Assembly (NCBI RefSeq): GCF_002531825.1
Contig: NZ_NWSX01000006.1
Span: forward strand, 217,093 to 281,092
DNA: 64,000 nucleotides
Direction of reading: 5' to 3'
Origin: Rhizobium sp. J15
GTDB taxonomy: Bacteria > Pseudomonadota > Alphaproteobacteria > Rhizobiales > Rhizobiaceae
Under the pieces are notes generated by a model. That model ran no database searches. It was not told where the DNA came from and saw only the letters and a program-made list of their open reading frames with translations. The translations under genes and the position numbers were made by a program. Below, one piece after another: positions 47,517 through 57,540 of the stretch (position 1 is the first letter of the stretch; every line of letters begins with the position of its first letter).

Positions 47517-47921
47517 TCAAAGGCTCTCGGGCAACGCCTCGATGATCACGAAGGCCTGCGCCAAGGGATAATCATCCGTTATTGTCAAATGAATGGCGGG
47601 TCTATGGCCCGCGGGCAGCATCGCCTCCAGGAGCACCGCGGCAGCGCCGGTCAACTGCATGGTCGGCTTGCCGCTCGGCAGGTTGACGACGCCCATGTCC
47701 TTCCAGAAGACGCCCTGCGCTATGCCGGTGCCGAGCGCCTTGGAACAGGCCTCCTTGGCGGCGAAACGCTTGGCATAGGATGCGGCGCGGTTTGCGCGCC
47801 GGTCGGAACGCGCGCGCTCAATCTCGGTGAAGCAGCGATGTGTGAAGCGCTCGCCGAAGCGCTCGATGGATTTCTCGACCCGGCGGATGTCGATCAAATC
47901 GCTGCCAATGCCGATGATCAT
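47517..47921 (-). CDS. acpS: holo-[acyl-carrier-protein] synthase
   Basis: A 134-residue phosphopantetheinyl transferase that activates acyl carrier protein. The family motifs are [22 protein letters not shown] with D8, and [16 protein letters not shown]. Its context (acpS followed by lepB-rnc-era) is the usual alphaproteobacterial order, though pdxJ, often found upstream, is absent here. Confidence 0.95.
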   Translation of the reverse strand: MIIGIGSDLIDIRRVEKSIERFGERFTHRCFTEIERARSDRRANRAASYAKRFAAKEACSKALGTGIAQGVFWKDMGVVNLPSGKPTMQLTGAAAVLLEAMLPAGHRPAIHLTITDDYPLAQAFVIIEALPESL

Positions 47922-47959
47922 GCCGAAACCTTCCGTCGCTCAAGAATTCTGTGGCGGCT

Positions 47960-48550
47960 TCACACGCTCGGCATGTCGCCGGCCGGACCGGCAAGACGCA
48001 GGCGCGCCCGCTCCATCAACCGTGTGCGGCGGCGCGTCTGAAAACCCTTGACGGTGTAGAACGTCAGCGCATAGAGCGCAACTGAGGTCACTGCCGCCGG
48101 CGGGATGGCGCCGATCAGCATCGGCTCCAGCACCGGCTTCCACAGCTCGGTAAAATTCAGCTTGTGAAAGAGAGCGGCGAGATCCACCGCCTGGCCGGCC
48201 AGATGATCTTCGCGGCTGAGCAGCAGATGGCCGATTTCCCAGGTGATGCCCCAGATGAACGGATAGGTCAGCGGATTACCGAAGGCCGCGCAGCCAAGGG
48301 CGGCGGCCACCATATTGCCGGAGAGGAAATAGGTGATGACGAAGGCCATGATGAAATGCACGCCGACGAAAGGCGTCCACGAGACGAAGACACCGGCGGC
48401 GACGCCGGCCGCAACCGCATGCGGCGAAGCACTCAAGCGCAGGATGCGCATTGTCAGATAACGGATCGGGCGAAGGAAACCTTTGCGCGGCCACAGAAGC
48501 TCCCGCACCCTTTCCTTGAATCCCGCAGGCTGGCGACGGCGAAACAACAT
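47960..48550 (-). CDS. DUF2062 membrane protein
   Basis: A 196-residue protein with three to four hydrophobic segments and the DUF2062 pattern (SPHAVAAGVAAGVFVSWTPFVGVHFIMA; AALGCAAFGNPLTYPFIW). The family is found in many proteobacteria, with no established function. It starts 38 bases before acpS on the same strand, so the two are probably co-transcribed. Confidence 0.85.
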   Translation of the reverse strand: MLFRRRQPAGFKERVRELLWPRKGFLRPIRYLTMRILRLSASPHAVAAGVAAGVFVSWTPFVGVHFIMAFVITYFLSGNMVAAALGCAAFGNPLTYPFIWGITWEIGHLLLSREDHLAGQAVDLAALFHKLNFTELWKPVLEPMLIGAIPPAAVTSVALYALTFYTVKGFQTRRRTRLMERARLRLAGPAGDMPSV

Positions 48551-48709
48551 GGCCGGTATTTACTGCAGCGCACGCGACCATGACAAGAGCGGCAAATGGT
48601 ACCGCCCGGAAAACAGGCCGCCACTTCTCTCCGTATCGAGAAGCTTCTTCACGAGGGGCGTTCGTTATGCATAACGTCCCTCACCTCAACTCAAGTATAA
48701 AGCCTGGTA

Positions 48710-48859
48710 TCAGCGATTGCGGAACAGACCGCGATCGACCTGGCGCTGACGAAACTCGAGATCGATACGATCGAGCGAGCCGTTGAGATAGGCCATTTCA
48801 CGTTCCTGCGTGGTGGGAGCGCGAAAGGCGCGAGCGATTTTCTTGATAGGATCAAACAT
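48710..48859 (-). CDS. DUF3563-like small protein, 49 residues
   Basis: A small ORF reading MFDPIKKIARAFR at the start and DRGLFRNR at the end, with an internal MAYLNGSLDRIDLEFRQRQ block. This matches the DUF3563 pattern of a YL-x-(A/G)-x-D-x-x-D-L-E-x-R segment. The ATG at 48859 follows ACAAGGTA. The family is short and found in alpha- and betaproteobacteria, with unknown function. It stands alone between DUF2062 and rsh. Confidence 0.8.
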   Translation of the reverse strand: MFDPIKKIARAFRAPTTQEREMAYLNGSLDRIDLEFRQRQVDRGLFRNR

Positions 48860-49053
48860 TACCTTGTCTCATCTTCTGTTTGCGTTTCGATGAGCAGAAG
48901 ATAGGCCCGACAAAGGTTAATTACCACCGCCGCAAGCTGGCAACAGCCATGCGTTCATTGCATTGCTAGCCTTTTTCATGCGCTCCACGGATCAGGAATC
49001 GATCATAAAATGTGCAATTTTTGGATCAAGGACGTAGCTGGATTAACAAAGGC

Positions 49054-51288
49054 TTACTCGTAGAGCCGCCGGACCGTGGCAATGCAATCCAGTTCCTTCA
49101 TCTGGGCGAGCAACTGGTTGAGCTGACGCAGATCCCAGACCTCGACTTCGAGCATCATCTCGGTGAAATCGGCCGCCACCCGCACCGTGTTCAGCAGGCG
49201 GATATTGACGTCGAGGCCGGCAACCGTCTGAGCGACCTTGGCGAGCGTGCCGGGCTCATTCAACCCGTTCACCATGATGCGGGCCATGAAGCGCGACTTG
49301 TTGGCCTCGTCGAGATCCCAGCGCACATCGATCCAGCGGTCGGGCTGATCGTCGAAGCGCTGCAGGCTCGGCGACTGGATCGGATAGATGGTGATGCCCT
49401 TGCCCTGGTCCATGATGCCGACGATGCGATCGCCGGGCACGGCGCCGGTCGGCGCGAACTTGACGTCGACATTGCCGGACAGGCCGCGGATCGGCCCGAT
49501 GGCAGCATCGGCATCGATATCCGCATGGCCGCCTTCGACACCGGCCTTGGCCTTGCCGGGGATCTTGAAGATCATGCCGGCCGCACTTCGCACGTTGAAC
49601 CAGCCGTCGTCGCCGGAGGGTTTGACGGTGACGCGCTCGTCCTGATGGTCGGGATAGACCGCCCGCAGCACGTCGAGCGAGGACATCTCGCCGCGTCCGA
49701 CAGCGGCAATCGCATCCTCGACATCCTTCTGGCCGAGACGGTGCAGCGCCGGCCTCATCGCCTCGCGAGAGAAGATCTTACCCGCCCTGTCGAAGGTGCG
49801 CTCCAGAATGCGGTGGCCGAGGCCGGCATATTGCTTGCGGATCGCCATGCGTGTGGCGCGACGGATGGCAGCGCGGGCCTTGCCCGTCACGACGATTTCC
49901 TCCCAGGCGGCGGGCGGAACCTGCACGCCGGAGCGGATGATCTCGACTTCATCACCATTTGCAAGCCGCGTCACCAACGGCATGATGCGGCCGTTGATCT
50001 TGGCGCCGACCGTGGTGTCGCCGATATTGGTGTGAACGGCATAGGCGAAGTCGATCGGGGTAGCGCCGCGCGGCAGGGCGATCAGCTTGCCCTTGGGCGT
50101 GAAGCAGAAGACCTGATCCTGGAAGAGTTCGAGCTTGGTGTGCTCGAGGAATTCTTCCGGGCTGTCGCCCTCGGCGAGCGCCTCGATCGTGTGGCGCAAC
50201 CAGGAATAGGCATTGGATTCGCGCGAAAGAATGTCGCCATCGGCATTGGTGGCGCCGTCCTTGTAGAGCGTGTGGGCGGCGATGCCGAATTCGGCGATCT
50301 CGTGCATGCGCTTGGTGCGGATCTGCAGTTCGATGCGCTGGCTGGAAGGACCGACGATGGTCGTGTGCAACGAGCGGTAATCGTTCTGCTTCGGCGTCGA
50401 GATATAATCCTTGAAGCGGCCGGGCACGACACGCCAGCGCGTGTGCACGATACCGAGCGCACGATAGCAGGAAGGAATGTCCTCGACGATGAGGCGGAAG
50501 CCGTAGACATCGGAAAGCTGCTCGAAGGACAGCGACTTCGACTGCATCTTGCGAAAGACGGAATAGGGCTTTTTCTGCCGGCCCTTGACATAGGCGCTCG
50601 TCAGGCCGCTTGCGACGAGCAGGTCGCGCAGTTCCGCCTCGATCTTCTTGACGATGCCCTCATTGCGCTTCGAAAGCTCCTCCAGCCGCTTGGTGACGGT
50701 GTCGTAAGCCTCCGGGTTCATATGGCGGAAGGAGAGCTCTTCCAGCTCTTCACGCATGTCCTGCATACCCATGCGGCCGGCGAGCGGCGCATAGATTTCC
50801 ATCGTCTCCTCGGAAATGCGGGCGCGCTTGTCGGCCGACATGTGATCGAGGGTGCGCATATTGTGCAGGCGATCGGCGAGCTTGACGAGCAGCACGCGCA
50901 CATCGTCGGAAATGGCAAGCAGCAGCTTGCGCAGGTTTTCCGCCTGCTTGGCCTTCTTGGTGACGAGATCGAGCTTCTTGATCTTCGTCAGCCCCTCGAC
51001 CAGGCGGCCGATATCCTCGCCGAAAAGTTCGTCGATCTCGGCCCGCGTCGCGGTCGTATCCTCGATCGTATCGTGCAGCAGGGCAACCGCGATCGTCGAC
51101 TCGTCGAGATGCATGTCGGTCAGGATGGCAGCGACCTCGAGCGGATGGGAGATATAGGGATCGCCGCTCGCGCGCTTTTGCTGGCCATGTTTCTGCATGG
51201 CGTAAACGTAGGCTTTGTTCAGCAGCGCTTCATTGGCATCGGGCTTGTATTGCTGAACCCGCTCCACGAGCTCGTACTGCCGCATCAT
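49054..51288 (-). CDS. rsh: bifunctional (p)ppGpp synthetase/hydrolase
   Basis: A 744-residue RelA/SpoT homologue, the only one typical of alphaproteobacteria. Domains in order: HD hydrolase (HPLEVAAILTDM; VALLHDTIEDT, about 45-85); synthetase (GFRLIVEDIPSCY; GRFKDYISTPKQNDYRSLHT, about 235-340); TGS (VFCFTPKGKLIALPRGATPIDFAY, about 390-450); and a C-terminal ACT domain (VNGLNEPGTLAKVAQTVAGLDVNI, about 675-744). Both catalytic halves look intact, so it can both make and degrade (p)ppGpp. Start set at MMRQYELVERV (51288). rpoZ lies upstream. Confidence 0.95.
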   Translation of the reverse strand: MMRQYELVERVQQYKPDANEALLNKAYVYAMQKHGQQKRASGDPYISHPLEVAAILTDMHLDESTIAVALLHDTIEDTTATRAEIDELFGEDIGRLVEGLTKIKKLDLVTKKAKQAENLRKLLLAISDDVRVLLVKLADRLHNMRTLDHMSADKRARISEETMEIYAPLAGRMGMQDMREELEELSFRHMNPEAYDTVTKRLEELSKRNEGIVKKIEAELRDLLVASGLTSAYVKGRQKKPYSVFRKMQSKSLSFEQLSDVYGFRLIVEDIPSCYRALGIVHTRWRVVPGRFKDYISTPKQNDYRSLHTTIVGPSSQRIELQIRTKRMHEIAEFGIAAHTLYKDGATNADGDILSRESNAYSWLRHTIEALAEGDSPEEFLEHTKLELFQDQVFCFTPKGKLIALPRGATPIDFAYAVHTNIGDTTVGAKINGRIMPLVTRLANGDEVEIIRSGVQVPPAAWEEIVVTGKARAAIRRATRMAIRKQYAGLGHRILERTFDRAGKIFSREAMRPALHRLGQKDVEDAIAAVGRGEMSSLDVLRAVYPDHQDERVTVKPSGDDGWFNVRSAAGMIFKIPGKAKAGVEGGHADIDADAAIGPIRGLSGNVDVKFAPTGAVPGDRIVGIMDQGKGITIYPIQSPSLQRFDDQPDRWIDVRWDLDEANKSRFMARIMVNGLNEPGTLAKVAQTVAGLDVNIRLLNTVRVAADFTEMMLEVEVWDLRQLNQLLAQMKELDCIATVRRLYE

Positions 51289-51412
51289 TCCAAAGCCACT
51301 CCGATAAAAATAAAAGCGCGCCAATCAACGATTGGCGCACACATGGGCAATAATATGCCTAAGCAATAAAGGCGCAAGATTGACGATTGGTAATCGTCGT
51401 TCGTTTTCGCGC

Positions 51413-51817
51413 TTAGTAGTCGTCGCTCTTTTCCGGCGGCACGAGGCCTTCGATGCCGGCCAGGAGCTCTTCTTCCGACATCTGGTCGAAAGTAATCGTT
51501 TCCGGCAGATCGTCCTGCTCTTCGCTGTCGGCTGCGGCTGCACCGCCGGCGGCGATCATGCTTGCCGGATCGGGCTCGGGCTCGTCGACTTCGACGTGCT
51601 TCTGCAGCGAATGGATCAGGTCTTCCTTGAGGTCATCGGGCGAAAGCGTCTCGTCGGCGATTTCGCGCAGGGCCACGACAGGGTTCTTGTCGTTGTCGCG
51701 ATCGATGGTGATCGAGGCGCCCTGGGAAATCAGCCGGGCGCGGTGGCTCGCGAGCAGAACCAGCTCGAAGCGGTTCTCCACCTTGTCAATGCAATCTTCA
51801 ACTGTGACACGGGCCAT
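51413..51817 (-). CDS. rpoZ: RNA polymerase omega subunit
   Basis: A 134-residue omega subunit with the core [28 protein letters not shown] (residues 1-28) and [15 protein letters not shown]. The C-terminal 70 residues are acidic, Asp/Glu/Ala-rich, longer than E. coli omega as usual in Rhizobiales. It precedes rsh on the same strand with 124 bases between; the rpoZ-rsh pair is conserved and links polymerase to the stringent response. Confidence 0.95.
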   Translation of the reverse strand: MARVTVEDCIDKVENRFELVLLASHRARLISQGASITIDRDNDKNPVVALREIADETLSPDDLKEDLIHSLQKHVEVDEPEPDPASMIAAGGAAAADSEEQDDLPETITFDQMSEEELLAGIEGLVPPEKSDDY

Positions 51818-52115
51818 TGCCTGTCCTTTACGGTCGTCATTTCGGGATTAGCACGCCCGATACAATTAAAACCGGGCAAATACAAGTTTTTCATTCCGGC
51901 TCCCTCGTCTTTATCCGTGGCTGAGCTAAATTTCCATGGAGAATGTCACAATTCCACCGGAGGTTGCTTGGAATATGACGAATCGTGCCCTAAATCTCTC
52001 TTATATGAACACTTAGTAAAGTAAGGATCAAATCAAAAAACACAATAAGCCATTGTATTTATTGAAATTTGATACCCTGCGAATTTCGATTTCTCTCAAT
52101 TGGAATTGGTAAGCG
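51818..52115. other. AT-rich divergent promoter region
   Basis: 298 bases with no gene, clearly more AT-rich than their surroundings (especially 52011-52090). They separate the divergent rpoZ and NYN genes and must contain both promoters. Confidence 0.5.
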
Positions 52116-52697
52116 ATGTTTGACCCACGCGAAAAAATTGCACTCTTTATTGACGGTGCCAACCTTTACGCTGCATCCAAGAGCCTCGGCTTCGACATAG
52201 ATTACCGCAAGCTGTTGAAAGCATTTCAGAAACGCGGCTATCTCCTGCGCGCCTATTATTACACCGCCCTGATCGAGGATCAGGAATATTCCTCGATCCG
52301 TCCTTTGATCGACTGGCTCGATTACAACGGCTACAAGGTCGTCACCAAGCCCGCCAAGGAATTCACGGATTCCATGGGGCGCCGCAAGATCAAGGGCAAT
52401 ATGGATATCGAGCTTGCGATCGATGCCATGGAACAATCCGAGACGGTCGACCATCTCGTCATCTTCTCCGGCGACGGCGACTTTACCAACCTGGTCGAGG
52501 CGCTGCAGCGCAGAGGCCGCAAGGTCTCGGTGATCTCGACCATGGCGACGCAGCCGCCGATGATCGCCGACGACCTGCGCCGGCAGGCCGACCACTTTAT
52601 CGATCTCTTGTCTCTGAAGGCCGAAATCGGCCGCGATCCCTCGGAGCGGACACCGCGTCCGGCCGAAGTCGCACCCGCCAGCGACTTCGAGGACTGA
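52116..52697 (+). CDS. NYN-domain (LabA/DUF88) protein
   Basis: A 193-residue NYN-domain protein, a PIN-like ribonuclease fold. Conserved acidic segments are FIDGANLYAASKSLGFDIDYRKLL, GNMDIELAIDAME and VIFSGDGDFTNLVEALQRRG. The family includes LabA and many predicted RNases. The C-terminal 25 residues are a polar tail. Its enzymatic activity is inferred from the fold. The gene converges on smpB. Confidence 0.9.
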   Translation: MFDPREKIALFIDGANLYAASKSLGFDIDYRKLLKAFQKRGYLLRAYYYTALIEDQEYSSIRPLIDWLDYNGYKVVTKPAKEFTDSMGRRKIKGNMDIELAIDAMEQSETVDHLVIFSGDGDFTNLVEALQRRGRKVSVISTMATQPPMIADDLRRQADHFIDLLSLKAEIGRDPSERTPRPAEVAPASDFED

Positions 52698-52736
52698 TCC
52701 GCCCGAAGCCGCAGAGCCACCAGCACATCCGGTGCG

Positions 52737-53216
52737 TCAGCCGTTATCCTTCAGCAGGCGGCTCTTCTGCCTATTCCAATCGCGCTCCTTCTCGGATTCG
52801 CGCTTGTCGTGAAGTTTCTTGCCCTTGGCGAGCGCCAGTTCCATTTTCGCCCGGCCGCGATCGTTGAAATAGATCTTCAGCGGGACCAGCGTCATGCCTT
52901 CGCGGTTGACAGCCGAGCGCAGGCGATTGATTTCGCGGCCCGACAGCAGCAGCTTGCGGCGCCGGCGCGGTTCGTGGTTGAAGCGGTTCGCCTGCAGATA
53001 TTCCGGAAGATAGGAATTGATCAGCCATATCTCGCCGTCCTCATCGGATGCATAGGATTCGGCGATATTGGCCTTGCCCTCGCGCAGCGACTTGACCTCC
53101 GTGCCCTTCAGCACGAGGCCCGCCTCATAGGTATCGATAATCTCGTAGTTGAAGCGGGCCTTGCGGTTTTCGGCCACGATCCTGTTGACTACGCGCTGGC
53201 TGCCTTTGGGGGCCAT
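52737..53216 (-). CDS. smpB: SsrA-binding protein SmpB
   Basis: A 159-residue basic protein that carries tmRNA to stalled ribosomes. Family segments: [37 protein letters not shown], and [18 protein letters not shown]. The C-terminal RNA-binding tail is Lys/Arg/Glu-rich ([17 protein letters not shown]). No ssrA gene could be seen near it. dapA lies 98 bases upstream on the same strand. Confidence 0.96.
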   Translation of the reverse strand: MAPKGSQRVVNRIVAENRKARFNYEIIDTYEAGLVLKGTEVKSLREGKANIAESYASDEDGEIWLINSYLPEYLQANRFNHEPRRRRKLLLSGREINRLRSAVNREGMTLVPLKIYFNDRGRAKMELALAKGKKLHDKRESEKERDWNRQKSRLLKDNG

Positions 53217-53313
53217 GACGACATTCCATTGCTTCGGGGCGCAAGAAGTCGCGCCACCATTTCTTGTCCCTTATGTAAGGGAGCGATGCTGCCTTGTGAA
53301 GACGATCGCGGCG

Positions 53314-54198
53314 TCAGTTCAGCAGGCCGGCATGACGCATGGCCGCATCAATCGCCGCCTCCGTCGCCGGCTCCAGCGTCGAAATCAGGGGCGAGCGGAC
53401 GTTACGGCTCATACGGCCAAGCCTGGAAAGCCCGTATTTGGCGCCGCAAAGGCCTGGCTCCATGAAGATCGCCTTATGCAGCGGCATCAGCCGATCCTGA
53501 TATTCCAGCGCGCGGGCATAATCGCCCGTAAGCGTCGCGGCCTGGAAATCGGCGCAGAGGCGTGGCGCGACATTGGCCGTGACCGAGATGCAGCCGACGC
53601 CGCCATGGGCGTTGAAGCCGAGCGCGGTTGCATCCTCGCCGGACAATTGCCTGAAATCCGTTCCGCAGGTGATACGCTGTTCGGAGACGCGCTCGATCTT
53701 GCCGGTCGCGTCCTTGACGCCGACGATGTTCTTGTGCGCCCTGGCGAGCGCACCCATGGTTTCCGGCGTCATGTCAATCACCGACCGGCCGGGAATGTTG
53801 TAGATATAGATCGGCAGATCGACGGCCTCGGCAATCGCCGAAAAATGCGCGATCAGACCTTTCTGCGTCGGCTTGTTGTAATAGGGCGTGACGACGAGCA
53901 CGGCATTCGCGCCGACCTTCTCGGCATGCTGGGCAAGCTCGACCGCCTCGCGCGTGTTGTTCGAGCCGGCGCCGGCCATGACGGGAACGCGCTTTGCGGC
54001 GACCTCGATGCAGAGTTCCACGACCCGTTTGTGCTCGGCATGCGACAGCGTCGGGGATTCGCCCGTCGTGCCCACAGGAACGAGACCACTGCTGCCTTCC
54101 CGGATCTGCCAGTCGACATGCGCGGCGAAGCTGTCTTCGTCGATCAGGCCGGCATCCGTGAAGGGGGTGACGAGGGCGGGGATGGACCCATTGAACAT
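53314..54198 (-). CDS. dapA: 4-hydroxy-tetrahydrodipicolinate synthase
   Basis: Condenses pyruvate and aspartate semialdehyde in lysine/diaminopimelate synthesis. The Schiff-base lysine is K162 in [10 protein letters not shown]133 in IYNIPGR and T44/T45 in VGTTGES complete the catalytic triad. It has 294 residues, the standard length. Start set at [10 protein letters not shown] (54198); the upstream frame is leader. The gene lies in the usual dapA-smpB order of Rhizobiales. Confidence 0.96.
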   Translation of the reverse strand: MFNGSIPALVTPFTDAGLIDEDSFAAHVDWQIREGSSGLVPVGTTGESPTLSHAEHKRVVELCIEVAAKRVPVMAGAGSNNTREAVELAQHAEKVGANAVLVVTPYYNKPTQKGLIAHFSAIAEAVDLPIYIYNIPGRSVIDMTPETMGALARAHKNIVGVKDATGKIERVSEQRITCGTDFRQLSGEDATALGFNAHGGVGCISVTANVAPRLCADFQAATLTGDYARALEYQDRLMPLHKAIFMEPGLCGAKYGLSRLGRMSRNVRSPLISTLEPATEAAIDAAMRHAGLLN

Positions 54199-54412
54199 GC
54201 AAAGCTCCTCACGACCAAATCCTTGCTTCGGCCGCATTCCATGAATATGAGTTGCGCACCATAGAGCGACGAAATCGTTGCGACAAGCACACAGAGTTCG
54301 GTTTAGGGCAAAATCCGATAGCAGATGTGAATGAATTTTACCTGGTACGGTAAGGTTTCGTTAAGATGCCTCTAGCCAAATGGCAGGGCGTGTTTTCGTT
54401 GCGAGATTCCGG

Positions 54413-56488
54413 ATGAAGAAAGCTGTCTTGATCCTCTCCGCCTTCGGCCTTGTCGCCGCTGCGTGGGGCAGCGCTGCGTCGCCCCTTCCCGGCGAAGGCG
54501 CTCCCATGCCCGCCGTCAAGCCGCTCGGCTTCATTCCCGAGACATCCATGCCGGAATCGATCACGACGGGCGCCATTCCGCGCAATCCGGCGATCGCCCC
54601 TGTCAACAGCGAGCTCAAGGCCGGCCTCGACGCGCTTTCCGATAAGAATCCGCAGCTGGCGCTCTCGATCCGCAACGGCATGCGCGGCGGCGCACTCGAC
54701 CGCCATATCCTCACCTGGGCGATCGCCGTTTCCGGGCTGAAGGGCGTTCCCTCCTACGAAATCGCCAACGCCTCGCAGGAGCTCAAGGGCTGGCCGGGTC
54801 TTTCGCGGCTGCGCGCCTATTCCGAGCGCGCGCTCTACGATGAGAACCCCGCTCCTTCGGCCGTGCTCGCCGCTTTCGGCGATACGGCACCCGAGACGGT
54901 ACAAGGCGCCGTCGTCCTCGGCAGGGCGCTGGTTGCCTCAGGCAAACAGGCGCAGGCTGCCAAATATATCCGCAAGGTCTGGCGCGCAGAGGCTCTCGAC
55001 AAGGCGACCGAGGACAAGATCCTCCTCGAGTTTTCCGCCCTGCTGACGCCTGCCGACCACAAGGCGCGGATGGACTATCTGATGTATCGGGGCCGGGTGG
55101 CGCAGGCCAAACGCTTCGGAGACATGGGCCAGGCGCAATCGCTCTACAAGGCCTGGGCCGCCGTCGACGGCAAGGCCGCCAATGCCGGCGCGCTGCTCAA
55201 CGCCGTGGATGCGAGATGGCGAGGCGATGCCGGGCTGCTGTTCGCCCGGATCGAATATCTGCGCAAGCAGGACAAATATGCCGAGGCGGCGGCACTTCTG
55301 GAACAGATGCCGCGCGAGCGCGCCGAACTCGTCAATTCCGGCGAATGGTGGAACGAGCAACGCATCGTCAGCCGCGGCCTCGTCGACCAGGGACAGTTCA
55401 AGCCGGCCTATCGCATCGTCGCAAACTACGCGGCAACGAGCCCGACGGATATCGTCGAGGCCGAGTTCCATGCCGGCTGGTATGCGCTTCGCGGCCTGCA
55501 GGACCCGACGGCGGCGGAAACACATTTCCGCAAAATCCTTCAGACATCCAATGGACCGATCTCGGTTTCACGCGCCTGGTATTGGCTCGGGCGGGCGGCG
55601 GAGGCCGGGGGACCTGGCAAGTCCGGCGAATTCTACGCCAAGGCTGCGAGTTTTCCCGGCACTTTCTACGGCCAGCTCGCTGCCGAAAAATTGGGGCGAA
55701 AGACGCTGAACGTTGCCTATCCCTCGCCGAGCGCGGCTGACCGGCAGCACTTCCAGGGCCGCGAAGCCGTGCAGGCAATCGCCCGGCTGGAGGCGGCAGG
55801 CCATGGGTGGCGCGCCGACATGCTCTATCTCGCGCTTGCCGATCAGCTGCAGAGCCCCGGTGAACTGGCGATCCTTGCCGCGCAGGCCGAGCAATCCGGC
55901 AATCATCATCTCTCGCTGCAGATCGGCAAAGTCGCCTATGGGCGCGGCATCGATGTTGCAGCCCTCGCCTTCCCTGTTGGGGTTATTCCAGCGAACGCCA
56001 ATATATCCGGATCCGGCAAGGCGCTCGCCTATGCCATCGCCCGGCAGGAAAGCGCCTTCAACCCCGCTGCCGTTTCCGCGGCGAATGCGAGGGGTCTGCT
56101 TCAGCTGCTGCCGGGAACGGCCCAGGCCGTGGCCAAGCGTCATAACATCGCCTATTCGAAGGACAAGCTGACGGCCGATGCCGGCTACAATGCAACACTC
56201 GGTGCGCATTATCTCGGCGAACAGATCGAAGCCTTCGGCGGCTCCTATATCCTCACCTTCATCGCCTACAATGCGGGGCCGAAGCGCGTGCCGGAATGGA
56301 TCGGCCGCTACGGCGACCCACGCGGCAGACCGATCGACGAGATCGTCGACTGGATCGAGCGCATTCCCTTCCCGGAAACACGCAATTACGTGCAGCGGGT
56401 GATGGAAAATTACGAGGTCTATAAGGCCCGCCTCGGCCAACCGACCGATATCGAGCGCGACCTCATCGGCGGACGCAGCGCCTCCTGA
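54413..56488 (+). CDS. slt: soluble lytic transglycosylase
   Basis: A 691-residue Slt70-type enzyme that cleaves peptidoglycan to 1,6-anhydro products. The N terminus has a signal (MKKAVLILSAFGLVAAAWGSAAS). A long helical U-shaped domain (about 60-530) precedes the catalytic domain, with the glutamate in ARQESAFNPAAVSAANARGLLQL and the YNAGPKRVPEW motif. The ATG at 54413 gives a clean signal peptide; an ATG at 54380 is also in frame. It is divergent from dapA. Confidence 0.92.
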   Translation: MKKAVLILSAFGLVAAAWGSAASPLPGEGAPMPAVKPLGFIPETSMPESITTGAIPRNPAIAPVNSELKAGLDALSDKNPQLALSIRNGMRGGALDRHILTWAIAVSGLKGVPSYEIANASQELKGWPGLSRLRAYSERALYDENPAPSAVLAAFGDTAPETVQGAVVLGRALVASGKQAQAAKYIRKVWRAEALDKATEDKILLEFSALLTPADHKARMDYLMYRGRVAQAKRFGDMGQAQSLYKAWAAVDGKAANAGALLNAVDARWRGDAGLLFARIEYLRKQDKYAEAAALLEQMPRERAELVNSGEWWNEQRIVSRGLVDQGQFKPAYRIVANYAATSPTDIVEAEFHAGWYALRGLQDPTAAETHFRKILQTSNGPISVSRAWYWLGRAAEAGGPGKSGEFYAKAASFPGTFYGQLAAEKLGRKTLNVAYPSPSAADRQHFQGREAVQAIARLEAAGHGWRADMLYLALADQLQSPGELAILAAQAEQSGNHHLSLQIGKVAYGRGIDVAALAFPVGVIPANANISGSGKALAYAIARQESAFNPAAVSAANARGLLQLLPGTAQAVAKRHNIAYSKDKLTADAGYNATLGAHYLGEQIEAFGGSYILTFIAYNAGPKRVPEWIGRYGDPRGRPIDEIVDWIERIPFPETRNYVQRVMENYEVYKARLGQPTDIERDLIGGRSAS

Positions 56489-56551
56489 CGCCATTTGGCG
56501 TGGCTGGAAAAGCAAGCTACATCTTCGAGGTCAACAGGTCCCGAGGATGCG

Positions 56552-57442
56552 ATGCCGGATACGAGCGATTTCCAGGAACGATTTTACATTTCCTCTGACG
56601 GGCTCAGGCTCTATGCCCGTGACTACCGGCCCGACGAGGCGGCAACCGCCGGACGGTTGCCGGTGGTCTGCCTGCCGGGCCTCACGCGCAACACGCGGGA
56701 TTTCCATCCGCTCGCGCTGCTTGTCTCCCACGACAGGACGGCGCCGCGCAGGGTAATCGCACTCGATTCGCGCGGGCGGGGAAACTCCGCATGGGATGAG
56801 AACAAGGCGAACTACAACCTCGCCGTAGAGGCCGGCGACGTCATTGCCGCATGTGCCGAGCTCGGCGTCGAGCGGGCAATCTTCATCGGCACGTCCCGGG
56901 GCGGGCTGATCCTGCATCTGATCGCGGCGGCGAGGCCCGATCTTCTCGAAGCCGTCATTCTCAACGATATCGGTCCTGCGATCGAAGTTCAGGGCTTGGT
57001 GCAAATCCGCGACTACCTCAACGGCAACAGGAAGCCGGGGGACTGGAAGGAGGCAGCCGCTATACTGAAGGAAATTCATGGCGCCTCGTTTGCCGCGCTC
57101 GGAGAGCAGGATTGGCACGAGATGGCGCTTGCCCTATATCGCGACGGTAGCGGACGGCCGGTCGCCGATTTTGATCCCGCGATTGCGGAGGCGCTCAAAT
57201 CCGTCGACTTCAACCAGCCGCTGCCCGATCTCTGGGCACAGTTCGACAGCCTGCGCCGGCTGCCCCTATTGCTGATCCGCGGCGCAAACTCGCCGCTGCT
57301 CTCGAAAGCGATCGCGGATGAAATGGCGCGGCGCCATCCGGGTTTAATTCTGCATCTTGCAGCAGAGCAAGGACACGCGCCCTTTCTCCATCTCGGCGCC
57401 ATCCCCGCAGCCATTCAGGCCTTTCTCGCCGATTGCCGGTGA
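56552..57442 (+). CDS. alpha/beta hydrolase
   Basis: A 296-residue alpha/beta hydrolase. The nucleophile is Ser in GTSRGG (about 118-123), with the oxyanion CLPGLTRN region, LLIRGANSPLLS, and His in EQGHAPF. The substrate is not predictable. Start at MPDTSDFQER follows CCGAGGATGCG; a longer frame reaches back to 56495. It ends 45 bases before the shared terminator with the porin. Confidence 0.87.
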   Translation: MPDTSDFQERFYISSDGLRLYARDYRPDEAATAGRLPVVCLPGLTRNTRDFHPLALLVSHDRTAPRRVIALDSRGRGNSAWDENKANYNLAVEAGDVIAACAELGVERAIFIGTSRGGLILHLIAAARPDLLEAVILNDIGPAIEVQGLVQIRDYLNGNRKPGDWKEAAAILKEIHGASFAALGEQDWHEMALALYRDGSGRPVADFDPAIAEALKSVDFNQPLPDLWAQFDSLRRLPLLLIRGANSPLLSKAIADEMARRHPGLILHLAAEQGHAPFLHLGAIPAAIQAFLADCR

Positions 57443-57487
57443 TCTTATCCAAGCCGATCGATCGTAAGATACGCCATCTCCAAATAC

Positions 57488-57514
57488 AAAAAGCCCGGCT
57501 CGAGAGCCGGGCTT
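57488..57514 (-). terminator. porin terminator (bidirectional)
   Basis: A 10-bp perfect stem (57491-57500 with 57505-57514), with CTCG loop in the minus sense, and TTTTT on the minus strand. It lies between the convergent hydrolase and porin genes, so it can also stop read-through on the + strand. Confidence 0.9.
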
Positions 57515-57540
57515 TCCTGATTGACCGAGGTCAGATCAGA

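Noticed and set aside
49012..51369. 785-codon + strand frame opposite rsh
   Set aside because: The minus strand encodes all four Rsh domains; the + frame has no motif and skewed composition.
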